Notes: a model not told the origin generated them from the sequence alone. DNA of 64,000 bases from Ancylomarina sp048268005 (GCA_048268005.1 JBLWWJ010000002.1:248001-312000); one strand, 5' to 3'; shown: positions 51,028 to 60,646, counted from the first letter of the stretch. Translations and numbers: made by a program.

Positions 51028-52086
51028 TTATTCCAATTTTAGCTTACAATTGTTTGCTCTAATCTTAACTTCTGATATTGCTTTTTTAGAACCGAACTTT
51101 CCTTTCGAGATTGCTTTTTTACCATCTATGGTTTTGTTTGATTCCAGATCGAAAGCACTTGTTTTATCAAATTTAACAGCGCGGTGGTTTATCTCGTAAT
51201 TGAAATTAGATTTACTGTTGAAGCTCAATCCAAGGTTACCGAATTTTGAATCTAGTTTTACGAATTCGAACATGTAATCCACGTTGAAGATAAATAAGTG
51301 ACCAAAGTTGATATCGTAATCAATTTCTCCTCCCAAATGGCTGATGTCAAACTTAGATAGACTTGAAGAACCATATAGTGATTCAATCTCCTTGATGTCA
51401 AATTTATCTCGAGAAGATTTGATGTTCATATTATCTATGATTCCAATTTTATATTTTGAATCACGACTGTCACCTGTAATTTTATTAGCCTCTTCAATAT
51501 TGATTTCAGATCCACTTATATTTAGATCAACTTCATTAATCTTGCCTATTTTCAGAAAGCTGTTAGAGCGTATTTCAAAATCATTTTTCCCCGATAGATT
51601 TTCAGCTGTAAATTCAGAGTAGTTTAAATCAAGCTTAATTTTACCAGAGTGATTAGCAATAAATGTGCGAGAGTCTTTCTGCACCAAATCAAGTTGAGTT
51701 TTGGAAGGAAGATAAATGGTATAATTTACTTTTATTTTGCCCTTGTTGAAAATTGAGTTGCTCAATTTTTTTAGGCTGAAAAAGTCCCCAAATACTGTTT
51801 TTGCTATAATCAAGTCTTCACCTTCTGTCATATCAATTGTGATATTGTCGAGCATGGTCTTAGCTTTTTCAGCCTTATTACTTTCAGCTGAAATTTCAAT
51901 GTCGAACTTGATTTTATCCTTATCCCAGGCTTTAAATTCAACTCGGCTATAGCGTGTGTCGACCTTTATGTTAGAGCAGGCCGAATAAGTTTTACTAACT
52001 GTCTTTGTTTTTGTTTCAGCATTCACAACTAGGCTTATACAAAGGCTGAACAAACTTAGAAAAGTAATTTTAAGAAGTGATTTCAT
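51028..52086 (-). CDS. Secreted DUF4097-like beta-helical protein
   Basis: A 352-residue exported protein. A signal peptide (residues 1-23, MKSLLKITFLSLFSLCISLVV...) is followed by the pattern VDTRYSRVEFKAWDKDKIKFDIEI, characteristic of DUF4097-type proteins in this phylum, though the match is from memory. The rest is repeated short beta segments (FEIRSNSFLKIGKI, VDLNISGSEINIEEA) and fits a right-handed beta-helix. A function is not known; some relatives neighbour ECF sigma units, which is not the case here. Confidence 0.7.
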   Translation of the reverse strand: MKSLLKITFLSLFSLCISLVVNAETKTKTVSKTYSACSNIKVDTRYSRVEFKAWDKDKIKFDIEISAESNKAEKAKTMLDNITIDMTEGEDLIIAKTVFGDFFSLKKLSNSIFNKGKIKVNYTIYLPSKTQLDLVQKDSRTFIANHSGKIKLDLNYSEFTAENLSGKNDFEIRSNSFLKIGKINEVDLNISGSEINIEEANKITGDSRDSKYKIGIIDNMNIKSSRDKFDIKEIESLYGSSSLSKFDISHLGGEIDYDINFGHLFIFNVDYMFEFVKLDSKFGNLGLSFNSKSNFNYEINHRAVKFDKTSAFDLESNKTIDGKKAISKGKFGSKKAISEVKIRANNCKLKLE

Positions 52087-52263
52087 ATCTAAATGATTTC
52101 GTGTTATAATTAGATTAATAGTTCGTATACTAAATAACCATCCGAAAATTATTTATGCGATAATTTTTCATGATGCTTATAATTCATGGGATCAATTCCA
52201 GAACGGCCAGGTTTGATTGAAAATTGCCGTTATTTTCAAAAATAGGAAGGCTAAATTGAAAAG

Positions 52264-53826
52264 CTAGTGTTTAGCTTGACTTATCCTTCTGGTTTTAACA
52301 AAGATTAATAAAAGGATGGCAAAAAATGCGGCTGTCCTACCTATATAATCTCCATGTATGGAATAGAAAGTTTTTCTTGAAAATAATTTTACATCACCTC
52401 TAAGGATATCTTTTGTCCACCATTTTGTTTGCTTTACGACATCACCTTTCGTATTAATAATTGCTGATATCCCATTATTTGCAACCCTTACAACCTCTCT
52501 TCTGTTTTCAATGGCTCTTAATCGTGAAAAGTCGAAATGGTATTTATAGCCCCTAGAGTTTTTCCACCAGCCATCATTGGTTATCATGCAAAAGAATCCG
52601 GACCTTTCGTTTACTCTTTTAGTACAATAATCTCCAAAAACGGATTCAAAACAAACGATAGGAATAAGCTCAGTTGAGTCACTTGTTGTAAAAGTAGCAA
52701 CTGTATTTCTGTTGCTATAAGTCCCATTGTAGCCACCAAGTTCCAGGGAGTACTTTCCAAGGAAACTTAAATACTGCACAAAGGGCATACGTTCGAAAAG
52801 AGGTACCAATTTCGTTTTGTGGTAGAAGTGAGAAGTTTTATCAAGGTTTAAAAATAAAGCAGAATTAAAAGCTTCGTAATAATAAGCCTTCTTGTTATTG
52901 TATCGACTTCCTGCTGGAATATCTTCCCCAAGCTTATGGTAGCTGTGAACACCGATTAGAAATTCAGTTTTGGGATGCTTTCTTTTTAGTTCCAGTAAAC
53001 TATTATAAAAGTTCGACTCTATGGGTATTTCTTCATTAATAGCCTGAAGAATCATTGTTTCCGGACCAAAAACAAAATCTGTTTCTTCATTTTTAAGAAG
53101 AGAATCTGTTATTGAAAGAAATTCGTTGAAGTGTATCTGCTCATTCTCGGGTTTGAATTTTTCAGTATATGGATCGAGATTGGGTTGAATAATTGAAAAG
53201 CTTCTACTTGAATCAGGAGTCTCACTCTTATTGTATAGGTATAGCGAACCAAGTAATGGAATAAGAAGCAAAAGTAGAATCCGTGAAAGATTTAAAAAGC
53301 TCCTTTTCTTGAATAATGAGAAAAGTGATATATTGATTAGAATGATCCATAGACTACCTCCACGAACACCTGTATATTCATACCATTGTACAAGTTTAGG
53401 TTGAGTGGTGAAAGCATTGCCTAAATTAAGCCAGGGCCATGCCAAATCCCATTGAGTGTGAAAATACTCGAAACCCAAACCAATGATTAGAAAGGGGAAA
53501 AGGATGGATATCTTAAGTTGCTTTCTTGTTATTGAAATTAGCCAGAAGATGGTTGCCTGAATAGCTGAATTGATGAGGATGATTAGAATAGTCCCTACAA
53601 GTTGAGCCTCGCTTACCCACCAATACGATAATGAATTCCATACAATGAAAGCTAGAAGTGAGTAGTTGAAGAGCCAATAGGGATTGTCATGTTTGTGACT
53701 TTCTTCTTCGAGGACGAGTAGAGGGAGGAATGCAAAGAATATCGTGAAAAAGAATACCGAAATTGTCCATGGCATGGCCAGTAAAAGTCCAGTTAGTATT
53801 GATAGTGAGATTATCTTGTATTTCAT
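52264..53826 (-). CDS. lnt: Apolipoprotein N-acyltransferase
   Basis: A 520-residue membrane enzyme that adds the third acyl chain to lipoprotein cysteines. The N-terminal half has about six to seven membrane segments (residues 1-200). The nitrilase-like domain holds the triad Glu256 (in VFGPETMI), Lys337 (in YHKTKLVPL) and Cys392 (in IVCFESVFGDY). The final membrane segment lies near residues 497-510. It is flanked by long intergenic sequence on both sides; its substrates include GldD and the DUF4249 lipoprotein in this window, in principle. Confidence 0.93.
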   Translation of the reverse strand: MKYKIISLSILTGLLLAMPWTISVFFFTIFFAFLPLLVLEEESHKHDNPYWLFNYSLLAFIVWNSLSYWWVSEAQLVGTILIILINSAIQATIFWLISITRKQLKISILFPFLIIGLGFEYFHTQWDLAWPWLNLGNAFTTQPKLVQWYEYTGVRGGSLWIILINISLFSLFKKRSFLNLSRILLLLLIPLLGSLYLYNKSETPDSSRSFSIIQPNLDPYTEKFKPENEQIHFNEFLSITDSLLKNEETDFVFGPETMILQAINEEIPIESNFYNSLLELKRKHPKTEFLIGVHSYHKLGEDIPAGSRYNNKKAYYYEAFNSALFLNLDKTSHFYHKTKLVPLFERMPFVQYLSFLGKYSLELGGYNGTYSNRNTVATFTTSDSTELIPIVCFESVFGDYCTKRVNERSGFFCMITNDGWWKNSRGYKYHFDFSRLRAIENRREVVRVANNGISAIINTKGDVVKQTKWWTKDILRGDVKLFSRKTFYSIHGDYIGRTAAFFAILLLIFVKTRRISQAKH

Positions 53827-54138
53827 TTTTCTAATTATTTATCTGAGACTAGACTTCAATTATGATCTAAAAGTATATTTTTTCTCATTCATGTAAATGT
53901 TTTTACTAAATCAAAATCTGCTTTCAATGAATTGTTCTTACTGATTTATACTGAGCTAATATCTTCTAAAAGCATGTTAAAAATTCTGAAAAGCAAGTCT
54001 GTTGTTTGTTATAAAATTAATATAGTTAAATCAAAGAACTATATTTGTTGGTAATACTTAAATTTAAGAAAACCCCAATAGTTAATAATTATATAAAAGG
54101 CTTGTTAGTTCGGAAAGTTGTCCATTTAATTTCCTCAC
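53827..54138. other. Intergenic region of 312 bases with one promoter candidate
   Basis: AT-rich DNA between the divergent lnt and phosphatase genes. It holds TATATTTG at 54040-54047 (plus-strand -7 box) overlapped by a 7-bp inverted repeat TATAGTT (54021-54027) / AACTATA (54037-54043), a possible operator. No ORF or RNA gene is recognised in the rest. Confidence 0.5.
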
Positions 54139-56082
54139 ATGCTTTATTTAAACATCTATATGAAGCAGATTATCTTAAAAAAAATATATCTGAGTATTAA
54201 GCATCCTGGCTTTCATCTTCTCATGGGGATTGGAGTTATACTAAGTATACTCTATGTGTCTCTTCTTAGAGGGAAAAATAAAATGGCTGAAAATCTTCTA
54301 AATGAAAAAATGGATTTGGTTGAACTCAAGATGAGTGATTTTTTCTCTTCAGTCGAGAAAGCTTTTATTATATCATTTAAAAGAGGGAAGTCAGGGGGCT
54401 ATCAGCATCGAGACTTATTGGAGTTGAATATGCAATTCATTCCTGTGCTGGATGGGTTTGATGCCATTTCTGCAGTAGATCTGGCAGATGATGCAGGTAA
54501 TGATTATATGTTGAAAAAGTCAAGTGATTCGTATGTCAATTTAATTACGAAAGAAGGTTGTAAATCTAGTAAGTTAAAAAGATTTGAATATAATAATGAC
54601 TTCAAGTTAGTCAATAAAGATTCCATTGATTTACACTATGATCCGCGATTACGTCCTTGGTTTAAAGGTGCGATTGAAACCAAAGGAGATGATGTTTTTT
54701 GGACTCAACCATACCAATTCGTTACAAGTAATGCGCCTGGACTAACTATTTCAAAGAAATGGGTCGATAGAACTGGTTTAAAAAATGTTATTTCCTTTGA
54801 CGTTTCTATTTTGGACATTTCCAAATTTACCTCACAAATGGAAATATCTGCTCACGGAAAAACTTTTATCGTGACGGAGGAAGGAAACTTTTTAGGTCTG
54901 CCAAAAGATGAGCGATTAAAAAATGAAAAAGACTTACTCAAATATCTCCTAAAAGACACTGATAGTCTTGAAATACCGGAAATAGTTGCTGCCAGAGGAG
55001 AAATATTAAGACATCGGCAAAGAAAGGATCTGTATAATTTTCACTTTAATGGAGAAAGATATTTCCTTAAAGTTAAACCATTTGTGGTTGGAGAGAATAC
55101 ATTTCGTATTTGTTTGTTAATGCCAGAAAGGGACTTGACTGATGATATTCAGAAGATTCGTTGGCTTGTGATGCTAATTATTTTCGTCATTGCGATGATG
55201 GCTATTTTGATGGCAAGAGCTTATAGTAGCAAACGAAAAGCTAATGAATTGCTTTCAACCCAAAAGCAGGAGCTTGAAGAAAAGAATAAGGAAATTAAGG
55301 ACAGTATTCTTTACGCAAAGCATCTTCAGGAAGCTATTTTACCTTCGTGCACAATGATTAAAAGTTTGTTCCCTCAAAGTTTCGTTCTATATAAACCCAG
55401 AGATATTGTTTCTGGTGATTTTTACTGGAAGCATTCCTTCGATCGAATGGTTTATTTTGCTGTAGCCGATTGTACTGGGCATGGCGTACCTGGTGCTATG
55501 GTAAGTGTGGTTTGTGCCAATGCCTTAAATCGGGTTATTAAGAAATATGGAATTATTGAGCCAGGGAAAGTATTGGATCATGTGAAGGATCAGGTTGTGG
55601 ATGCTTTTAGTCAAAGTGAAGATGGAGCTTCCGATGGAATGGATATCGCACTTTGTTGTATCGATCTAGAGATAAATAAACTCTGGTATTCGGGAGCCAA
55701 TAATTCTCTTTATAGAGTAAGCCCAATGAAAAATGGGAACGAAATACCAATTAAATCGGTTTCTGATACAAAAAGAATTCTTTATGAGTACCCTTCAACA
55801 AGACAACCTATAGGGAAAGTTGACGAAACTAAAAACTTCAAAACACATCAGATTGAGCTTGAAAAAGGAGATTGTATTTACCTTTTTTCAGATGGCTTTG
55901 CTGATCAGTTTGGAGGACCCAAAGGGAAGAAATACAAAAGTAACCCCTTCAAGAATTTCCTGCTTTCAATCAGTGATCAATCAATGGTCGAGCAAAAAAC
56001 GCTTCTTGAGAATGAGTTTGAAGCCTGGAAAGGCAATGAGGAGCAGGTGGATGATGTTTGTATTCTTGGAGTGAAAATTTAA
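54139..56082 (+). CDS. Membrane sensor with SpoIIE-type (PP2C) serine phosphatase domain
   Basis: A 647-residue protein. A first membrane segment (about residues 26-43) is followed by an extracytoplasmic Cache-like sensor (about 45-340, with LRPWFKGAIETKGDDVFWTQPY), a second membrane segment (about 347-365), a coiled coil (about 370-395), and a SpoIIE phosphatase domain. Metal-binding acids lie in VSGDFYW (near 420), VADCTGHGVPGAM (near 443) and FSDGFADQFGG (near 584). It should dephosphorylate a partner such as an anti-sigma antagonist; no such gene adjoins. A shorter start at 54160 is possible. Confidence 0.87.
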   Translation: MLYLNIYMKQIILKKIYLSIKHPGFHLLMGIGVILSILYVSLLRGKNKMAENLLNEKMDLVELKMSDFFSSVEKAFIISFKRGKSGGYQHRDLLELNMQFIPVLDGFDAISAVDLADDAGNDYMLKKSSDSYVNLITKEGCKSSKLKRFEYNNDFKLVNKDSIDLHYDPRLRPWFKGAIETKGDDVFWTQPYQFVTSNAPGLTISKKWVDRTGLKNVISFDVSILDISKFTSQMEISAHGKTFIVTEEGNFLGLPKDERLKNEKDLLKYLLKDTDSLEIPEIVAARGEILRHRQRKDLYNFHFNGERYFLKVKPFVVGENTFRICLLMPERDLTDDIQKIRWLVMLIIFVIAMMAILMARAYSSKRKANELLSTQKQELEEKNKEIKDSILYAKHLQEAILPSCTMIKSLFPQSFVLYKPRDIVSGDFYWKHSFDRMVYFAVADCTGHGVPGAMVSVVCANALNRVIKKYGIIEPGKVLDHVKDQVVDAFSQSEDGASDGMDIALCCIDLEINKLWYSGANNSLYRVSPMKNGNEIPIKSVSDTKRILYEYPSTRQPIGKVDETKNFKTHQIELEKGDCIYLFSDGFADQFGGPKGKKYKSNPFKNFLLSISDQSMVEQKTLLENEFEAWKGNEEQVDDVCILGVKI

Positions 56083-56087
56083 TTGCC

Positions 56088-56954
56088 TTATCTGTGCGTC
56101 AGATTCACGCCCACAAGAATGAGACAGATAGCCAGAATCTGACTGATTGAGATTTGATCACCCCCAATAGTAATGCCCCAGAATAAGGCGACCACAGGAA
56201 TGAGGTAGGCTATTGATGCTGCAAAAATATGAGATGATCGTTTGATTAGTTGATTGTAGAAAATGACACCGAAAAAAGTTAATACAGCTAGTAAAGCTAG
56301 CATTGAAGCACTCTGTGTGAAATTATCAGCTTGAATTACTGTTCCTAAATCAGTAGTCAAAAGAAAAATTCCGGCCATTGGTCCAACGAACAAAAAAGCT
56401 AAGGATGCAATTTCAATTCCATTGAGTTTTGGGAGTGCAAAACTCACAATATTAATGCTTATGGCAACGGAAAGTATTGCCATGAAAACGTAGAATACAC
56501 CCATAAATTGGGTGCTACCAAAGGAGTCGCCCATAAGAGCAATAGCGCATGAACCTATAAGCCCCAGACCTATTCCAATAAGTGTATTTCTGTTTGATTT
56601 GCCTTTAAAAAATAGAATGGCTAAAACTAAAGTGATACTAGGAAGCATCGCATTGAGCATACCAGCTAAAGAAGAATTTATTAAAGTTTGTGCCTTGGCA
56701 AAAAAGAATGAAGGGCCAATATTTCCCGCAATACCAGAAAGTAATAGTGGCCCTATATTGTCTTTGTTTAGCTTCTTGAAATTCTTAAATATCAGGGGTA
56801 AGAATAAGATGAAGGATAAGAAAACCTGAAATGCAGCAACCTGACTATGTGTAAAACTCTTAAGTGCAATTTCTCTTAAAATATAGGGACTACCCCAAAT
56901 GAAAGAAACTAAAAGTAATAATATCCAGTTTTGGTGTTTTGCCTGCATTATCAT
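56088..56954 (-). CDS. EamA-family (drug/metabolite) transporter
   Basis: A 288-residue DMT-superfamily membrane protein with ten hydrophobic segments and an internal repeat of the EamA domain: WILLLLVSFIWGSPYILREIA at the start (split around residues 10-30) and GLIGSCAIALMG in the second half. The substrate is not identifiable. Its start lies 57 bases after a seven-copy octanucleotide repeat, and the gene ends only six bases from the convergent phosphatase gene. Start alternatives are the first ATG or one two codons in. Confidence 0.87.
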   Translation of the reverse strand: MIMQAKHQNWILLLLVSFIWGSPYILREIALKSFTHSQVAAFQVFLSFILFLPLIFKNFKKLNKDNIGPLLLSGIAGNIGPSFFFAKAQTLINSSLAGMLNAMLPSITLVLAILFFKGKSNRNTLIGIGLGLIGSCAIALMGDSFGSTQFMGVFYVFMAILSVAISINIVSFALPKLNGIEIASLAFLFVGPMAGIFLLTTDLGTVIQADNFTQSASMLALLAVLTFFGVIFYNQLIKRSSHIFAASIAYLIPVVALFWGITIGGDQISISQILAICLILVGVNLTHR

Positions 56955-57010
56955 CTAAATTTTTGTATTAAGATATGTCGTCTTAAATTAGATTTTTTTA
57001 ATTTTCATCC

Positions 57011-57066
57011 TCACATCCTCACATCCTCACATCCTCACATCCTCACATCCTCACATCCTCACATCA
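57011..57066. repeat. Octanucleotide tandem repeat, seven copies of TCACATCC
   Basis: Six perfect head-to-tail copies and a seventh ending TCACATCA occupy 57011-57066, directly preceding (in plus-strand order) the DUF4924 stop codon at 57068. A degenerate TCATCC precedes the array. On the minus strand the unit reads GGATGTGA in the leader of the EamA gene. The related TCACATCA repeat at 16,513 differs by one base. No spacers occur, so this is not a CRISPR array. Confidence 0.95.
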
Positions 57067-57067
57067 A

Positions 57068-57607
57068 CTAGTCCTTATCTTCCTCGAAAGCTTTGTACTT
57101 TGCAGTCAGTGTTGCAATCATCTCGCTAAATGAACTAACCGCTGCAAGTGTCTCTTTAGATACTTCTTTCTTTTGTAAGCGAAGCATTAGAATACCATAA
57201 AGGGCAGTCAGGCATAATTCGATATCGTTATTTTCATCGGTGGCTTGCGACTTGGTTCTAAACTCTGCAATATGACCTGCTGATTTTTGAAACAAAGCGA
57301 TATATGCAGCATCCTTTTGGTTGTTTAAAAGATGCATGTGAAAATCAAATAGCTCGTTTATATTATTCTTGATGATTTGGAGGTGACCTTTTTCTTCGAT
57401 CTTCTCTATTTTCATCATCTCAATTAGGTTCTCATACCATGCCTTAATTTCAATTTGCTTCTCTTCTGGTTGTTGGAAATGCTGAAGAACGGCTTCCGAA
57501 ATAGCTGTGATATCGAATTTATAGGCTCTAATTAAGTCCTCAACTTGCCACATGTAAAGAATATATTCGGCTAAATTGGTTTTTCTTTTTTCTTGTGCTA
57601 TAATCAT
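57068..57607 (-). CDS. DUF4924-family protein
   Basis: A 179-residue soluble protein, largely helical. The start MIIAQEKRKTNLAEYILYMW, followed by QVEDLIRAYKFDI (residues 21-33), is the signature I associate with DUF4924, a family found mostly in Bacteroidota. No catalytic residue pattern is clear. It lies 42 bases beyond the start of hslR on the same strand, forming a small cluster with hslR and pth. The stop codon abuts the octanucleotide repeat. Confidence 0.78.
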   Translation of the reverse strand: MIIAQEKRKTNLAEYILYMWQVEDLIRAYKFDITAISEAVLQHFQQPEEKQIEIKAWYENLIEMMKIEKIEEKGHLQIIKNNINELFDFHMHLLNNQKDAAYIALFQKSAGHIAEFRTKSQATDENNDIELCLTALYGILMLRLQKKEVSKETLAAVSSFSEMIATLTAKYKAFEEDKD

Positions 57608-57649
57608 CTTCTTAGTCTAAAATGTTTGTAATTCGTATCGAACAGCTAT

Positions 57650-58030
57650 TTAATCAGTTCCCTTTAGTTTGTCAATCATTCGTCTATCGTGCTTGGTAGG
57701 CCTTCCAATACTTCTATCTCTTTTTTCGAAACCAAAGGTTTTGGTTGCATCGAGTAAATTGAGTTGATCTTGAGCAGTTACATCTTTTACAAAATCAACG
57801 GCTAGTTTGGCTGACATACGCTTTCCTGAAATGGCAAGAACTTTATACGATCGGGTAATAGGAGGGACTCTTAAATTAATGACTTCATTTAATCTCACCT
57901 CACGCGATGGCTTAATAGAGACACCTTCAATCGTAACCTTTCCTTTTTTACAAGCTTCAGCAGCCATGCTTCTGGTTTTGAAAATACGCACGGCCCATAA
58001 CCATTTATCTATTCTAACCTTATCGCTCAT
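57650..58030 (-). CDS. hslR: S4-domain RNA-binding heat shock protein Hsp15 type
   Basis: A 126-residue S4-domain protein. The S4 fold is in VRIDKWLWAVRIFKTRSMA and AAEACKKGKVTIEGVSIKPS (around residues 5-42), typical for Hsp15, which binds stalled 50S subunits carrying peptidyl-tRNA in E. coli. The C-terminal tail has RSIGRPTKHDRRMIDKLKG. Neighbouring pth and rplY fit a translation theme. Confidence 0.88.
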   Translation of the reverse strand: MSDKVRIDKWLWAVRIFKTRSMAAEACKKGKVTIEGVSIKPSREVRLNEVINLRVPPITRSYKVLAISGKRMSAKLAVDFVKDVTAQDQLNLLDATKTFGFEKRDRSIGRPTKHDRRMIDKLKGTD

Positions 58031-58061
58031 AGTCTATCATCTATTTGTAAAATCAGTAAAT

Positions 58062-58727
58062 TCATTCTGCTGATTCGTTTTTAGGTTTCTTAGGTTCTTT
58101 TTTGGTATTGTAGGCAGTCATTGTTCGTTGTACTCCTATAGTGCTGATACCTTTAATCATATTGATACAGGTTTTGTACAGCTCAGGTAGTTTTTCCAAT
58201 TCTTCTTCCGACCATTTACCTAAAACATAGTCAATCTGTTTTCCACGACTAAACTCGGCACCAATGCCAAAACGAAGACGAGCATAGTTTTGATGACCTA
58301 ATGTTTCATTAATATGTTTTAGACCGTTGTGTCCAGCATCGCTTCCCTTAGGACGAAGACGTAGTGTGCCAAAAGGAAGAGCTAAATCGTCAACCAATAT
58401 CATCATGTTCTCGACAGGAATATTCTCTTTTTGAAGCCAATAATTTACAGCTTTGCCACTAAGGTTCATATAGGTACTTGGTTTCACTAAAATATACTGT
58501 CGGCCTTTGAATTTATATTCAGAAATGGCACCGTATCGACCATCTTTAAATTCGATTTTTGCAGTTTCAGCTAAAGCATCTAAAATTCTGAAACCAATAT
58601 TGTGACGGGTGTGAAAGTATTCTGGTCCAATATTTCCAAGTCCGACAATTAAGTACTTCATATCAGCGTTTTTTTCTGAATTATTGGCTTTATCTTTTGT
58701 AAATAAATCTGTAATAAACTTAAACAT
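58062..58727 (-). CDS. pth: Peptidyl-tRNA hydrolase
   Basis: A 221-residue enzyme that frees tRNA from prematurely released peptidyl-tRNA. Motifs: MKYLIVGLGNIGPEYFHTRH (N and H for catalysis: Asn32, His42), the DDLALPFG segment with the catalytic Asp near residue 113, and KGSDAGHNGLKHI. A 22-residue N-terminal extension (MFKFITDLFTKDK...) precedes the usual start at 58661; it may be real or the true start may be there. A Lys-rich tail ends the protein. Confidence 0.95.
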   Translation of the reverse strand: MFKFITDLFTKDKANNSEKNADMKYLIVGLGNIGPEYFHTRHNIGFRILDALAETAKIEFKDGRYGAISEYKFKGRQYILVKPSTYMNLSGKAVNYWLQKENIPVENMMILVDDLALPFGTLRLRPKGSDAGHNGLKHINETLGHQNYARLRFGIGAEFSRGKQIDYVLGKWSEEELEKLPELYKTCINMIKGISTIGVQRTMTAYNTKKEPKKPKNESAE

Positions 58728-58852
58728 GATGCTTATAATTAGAGCAGAAGAATTAAGGCCAATTTAATCAATAGTTTTTGATCTTTTATGCTCGATTCGC
58801 AAGTTCTATTCTTGCATTAGAATTGAAATTGCAAATTGTTTTAAAAATAAAA

Positions 58853-58876
58853 CTCCCAAGCATGAAGGCTTGGGAG
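58853..58876 (-). terminator. Terminator of rplY
   Basis: CTCCCAAGC (58853-58861) and GCTTGGGAG (58868-58876) form a GC-rich 9-bp stem with loop ATGAAG. On the minus strand TTTTATTTTTAAA follows. Confidence 0.88.
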
Positions 58877-58923
58877 CTTGTCTTTTATTAAAGTAGATTG
58901 TTTCAATCTTACAAAGTTTGCAA

Positions 58924-59499
58924 TTATTCCGCAGAAGCCATTGCAGCAGCACGAGCAGCTCTTGTAAGTTTAACCTGAACAACAACCGCATTCTTAGCAT
59001 TTAATAGCTCAAGGTTTTCGTAAGATAAAGCACCAACTTGAATACTCTTTCCTAGTCCTAGCTCAGTTACATCAATTGGAAGAGCTTCTGGAAGATCTTT
59101 CATTAATGCTTTTACTTTAAGTTTTCTAAGGTTTACTGCAAGTTTACCACCTGACTGCACACCAATTGCGAAACCTTCAACTTTGATAGGTACCAATACT
59201 TCGAAAGGCTTATCTTCAGTTACCTGGAAGAAGTCAACGTGAAGTGGCTTATCAGTTACTGAGTGAAATTGTACTTCTCTCATTACTGCAGTAAATACTT
59301 TTCCTTCAACATCAAACTTAACGATGAAAGTTTCTGGAGTGAAAAGTAATTTGTTTAGATCTTTCTCGTTTACAGAGAAGTGAATGTTTTCTTCACCACC
59401 GTAAAGTTCACAAGGAACTAATTCTTCTTTACGTAAAGCTTTAGTTGCTTTTTTTCCTAGATCTGTTCTTAATGAACCTTTTAATTCTAAAGTTTTCAT
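58924..59499 (-). CDS. rplY: 50S ribosomal protein L25/general stress protein Ctc
   Basis: L25 of 191 residues, the longer CTC-type form with two domains. The 5S rRNA-binding N-terminal domain includes MKTLELKGSLRTDLGKKATK and the VPCELYGGEENIHFSVNEKD segment. The C-terminal TL5-like domain (about residues 95-185) has VPIKVEGFAIGVQSGGKLAV. It lies 117 bases from prs on the same strand. Confidence 0.95.
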   Translation of the reverse strand: MKTLELKGSLRTDLGKKATKALRKEELVPCELYGGEENIHFSVNEKDLNKLLFTPETFIVKFDVEGKVFTAVMREVQFHSVTDKPLHVDFFQVTEDKPFEVLVPIKVEGFAIGVQSGGKLAVNLRKLKVKALMKDLPEALPIDVTELGLGKSIQVGALSYENLELLNAKNAVVVQVKLTRAARAAAMASAE

Positions 59500-59616
59500 T
59501 GTGTTTTTTTTGTTGTGTTACTCAATACAAATTTCATAGCTTTGGTAAGTAAGCTCAGTTTATATCCCATCACACGATTATAAATAGTTTTACCAAAATC
59601 GTCGCAAATATATTAA

Positions 59617-60549
59617 TTAAATAATAAAGTTTGAGCTAATTGACTCGTTATTATAAACATTAAGGATAGTTTTTGCGAAAATATCAGCAATTGTTAGTGT
59701 TTTGATCTTAGTAGAAACACCATCCAATTGGATAGAATCAGTGAAAAGAACTTCTTCAAGTGCTGATTCTTCGATTCTTTCGTTAGCCGGACCTGAAAGG
59801 ACAGCATGTGAAGCGATAGCTCTTACACTTAGGGCTCCTTTATCTTTTAACATGTTGGCCGCTTTGGCAATGGTACCAGCAGTGTCAATCATGTCGTCAA
59901 CAATAACAACGTTTTTACCTTCTACATCACCAATAGCCGTCATTTCACCAACGACATTTGCTTTCTCTCTACTTTTGTGGCAAATAGCAAGACCAGCATT
60001 TAAATATTTAGCATATGCATTTGCTCTTTTACTTCCACCCATATCAGGAGAAGCAATAACCAAATTTTCAAGGTTTAATGCTTTTACATGCGGTAAAAGA
60101 ACCGAAGAACCATAAAGGTGATCAACAGGGACATCAAAGAACCCTTGAATTTGATCTGCATGTAAATCCATTGTCATAACACGGTCTACACCTGCAGCCA
60201 TTAATAAGTTGGCAACTAGTTTTGCCCCGATAGCAACTCTAGGACGATCTTTTCTGTCCTGGCGAGCAAATCCGAAATAAGGCATTACGGCACAAACTTT
60301 ATATGCTGATGCTCTTTTGGCAGCATCAATCAGCATTAAAAGTTCCATTAAGTTGTCAGCAGGAGGAACCGTTGATTGAACGATAAAAACGTGAGCTCCA
60401 CGAACGGTTTCTTCGAAAGCAACTTCGAATTCACCATCACTAAAGTTTACAATACTTGAATTACCGACTTCTAGTCCGGCTGCTTCAGCAATTTGGGCTG
60501 CTAATTTTTCACTCTTTGAACCTGCGAAAATTTTAATTGGGGCATTCAT
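59617..60549 (-). CDS. prs: Ribose-phosphate pyrophosphokinase
   Basis: About 310 residues using the start at 60549 (MNAPIKIFAGSKSEKLA), which matches the family N terminus; the frame extends to 60630, but the likely -7 box at 60647-60654 leaves little room for that start. PRPP synthase transfers pyrophosphate from ATP to ribose 5-phosphate. Motifs: VNFSDGEFEV, FARQDRKDRPR, HADQIQGFF with conserved His, and the PRPP-binding VVIVDDMIDTAGTI near residues 210-223. PRPP feeds nucleotide, histidine and tryptophan synthesis. Confidence 0.95.
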   Translation of the reverse strand: MNAPIKIFAGSKSEKLAAQIAEAAGLEVGNSSIVNFSDGEFEVAFEETVRGAHVFIVQSTVPPADNLMELLMLIDAAKRASAYKVCAVMPYFGFARQDRKDRPRVAIGAKLVANLLMAAGVDRVMTMDLHADQIQGFFDVPVDHLYGSSVLLPHVKALNLENLVIASPDMGGSKRANAYAKYLNAGLAICHKSREKANVVGEMTAIGDVEGKNVVIVDDMIDTAGTIAKAANMLKDKGALSVRAIASHAVLSGPANERIEESALEEVLFTDSIQLDGVSTKIKTLTIADIFAKTILNVYNNESISSNFII

Positions 60550-60646
60550 AAGTTGGCTGTTTTTTACTGATGTTGTAAGTGACATTAGTTCACTGATTAT
60601 TGAATTGTATGAAGTTCTAATAATCTGCACTAAAATAATAATGGTG

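Noticed and set aside
50957..51199. Plus-strand ORF of 80 codons after the FAD dehydrogenase
   Set aside because: It covers the terminator hairpin and runs antisense to the DUF4097-like gene; its sequence has no family features.
57011..57066. CRISPR-like array
   Set aside because: The units are eight bases with no spacers between them, so this is a tandem repeat, not a CRISPR array; no cas genes are in the window.
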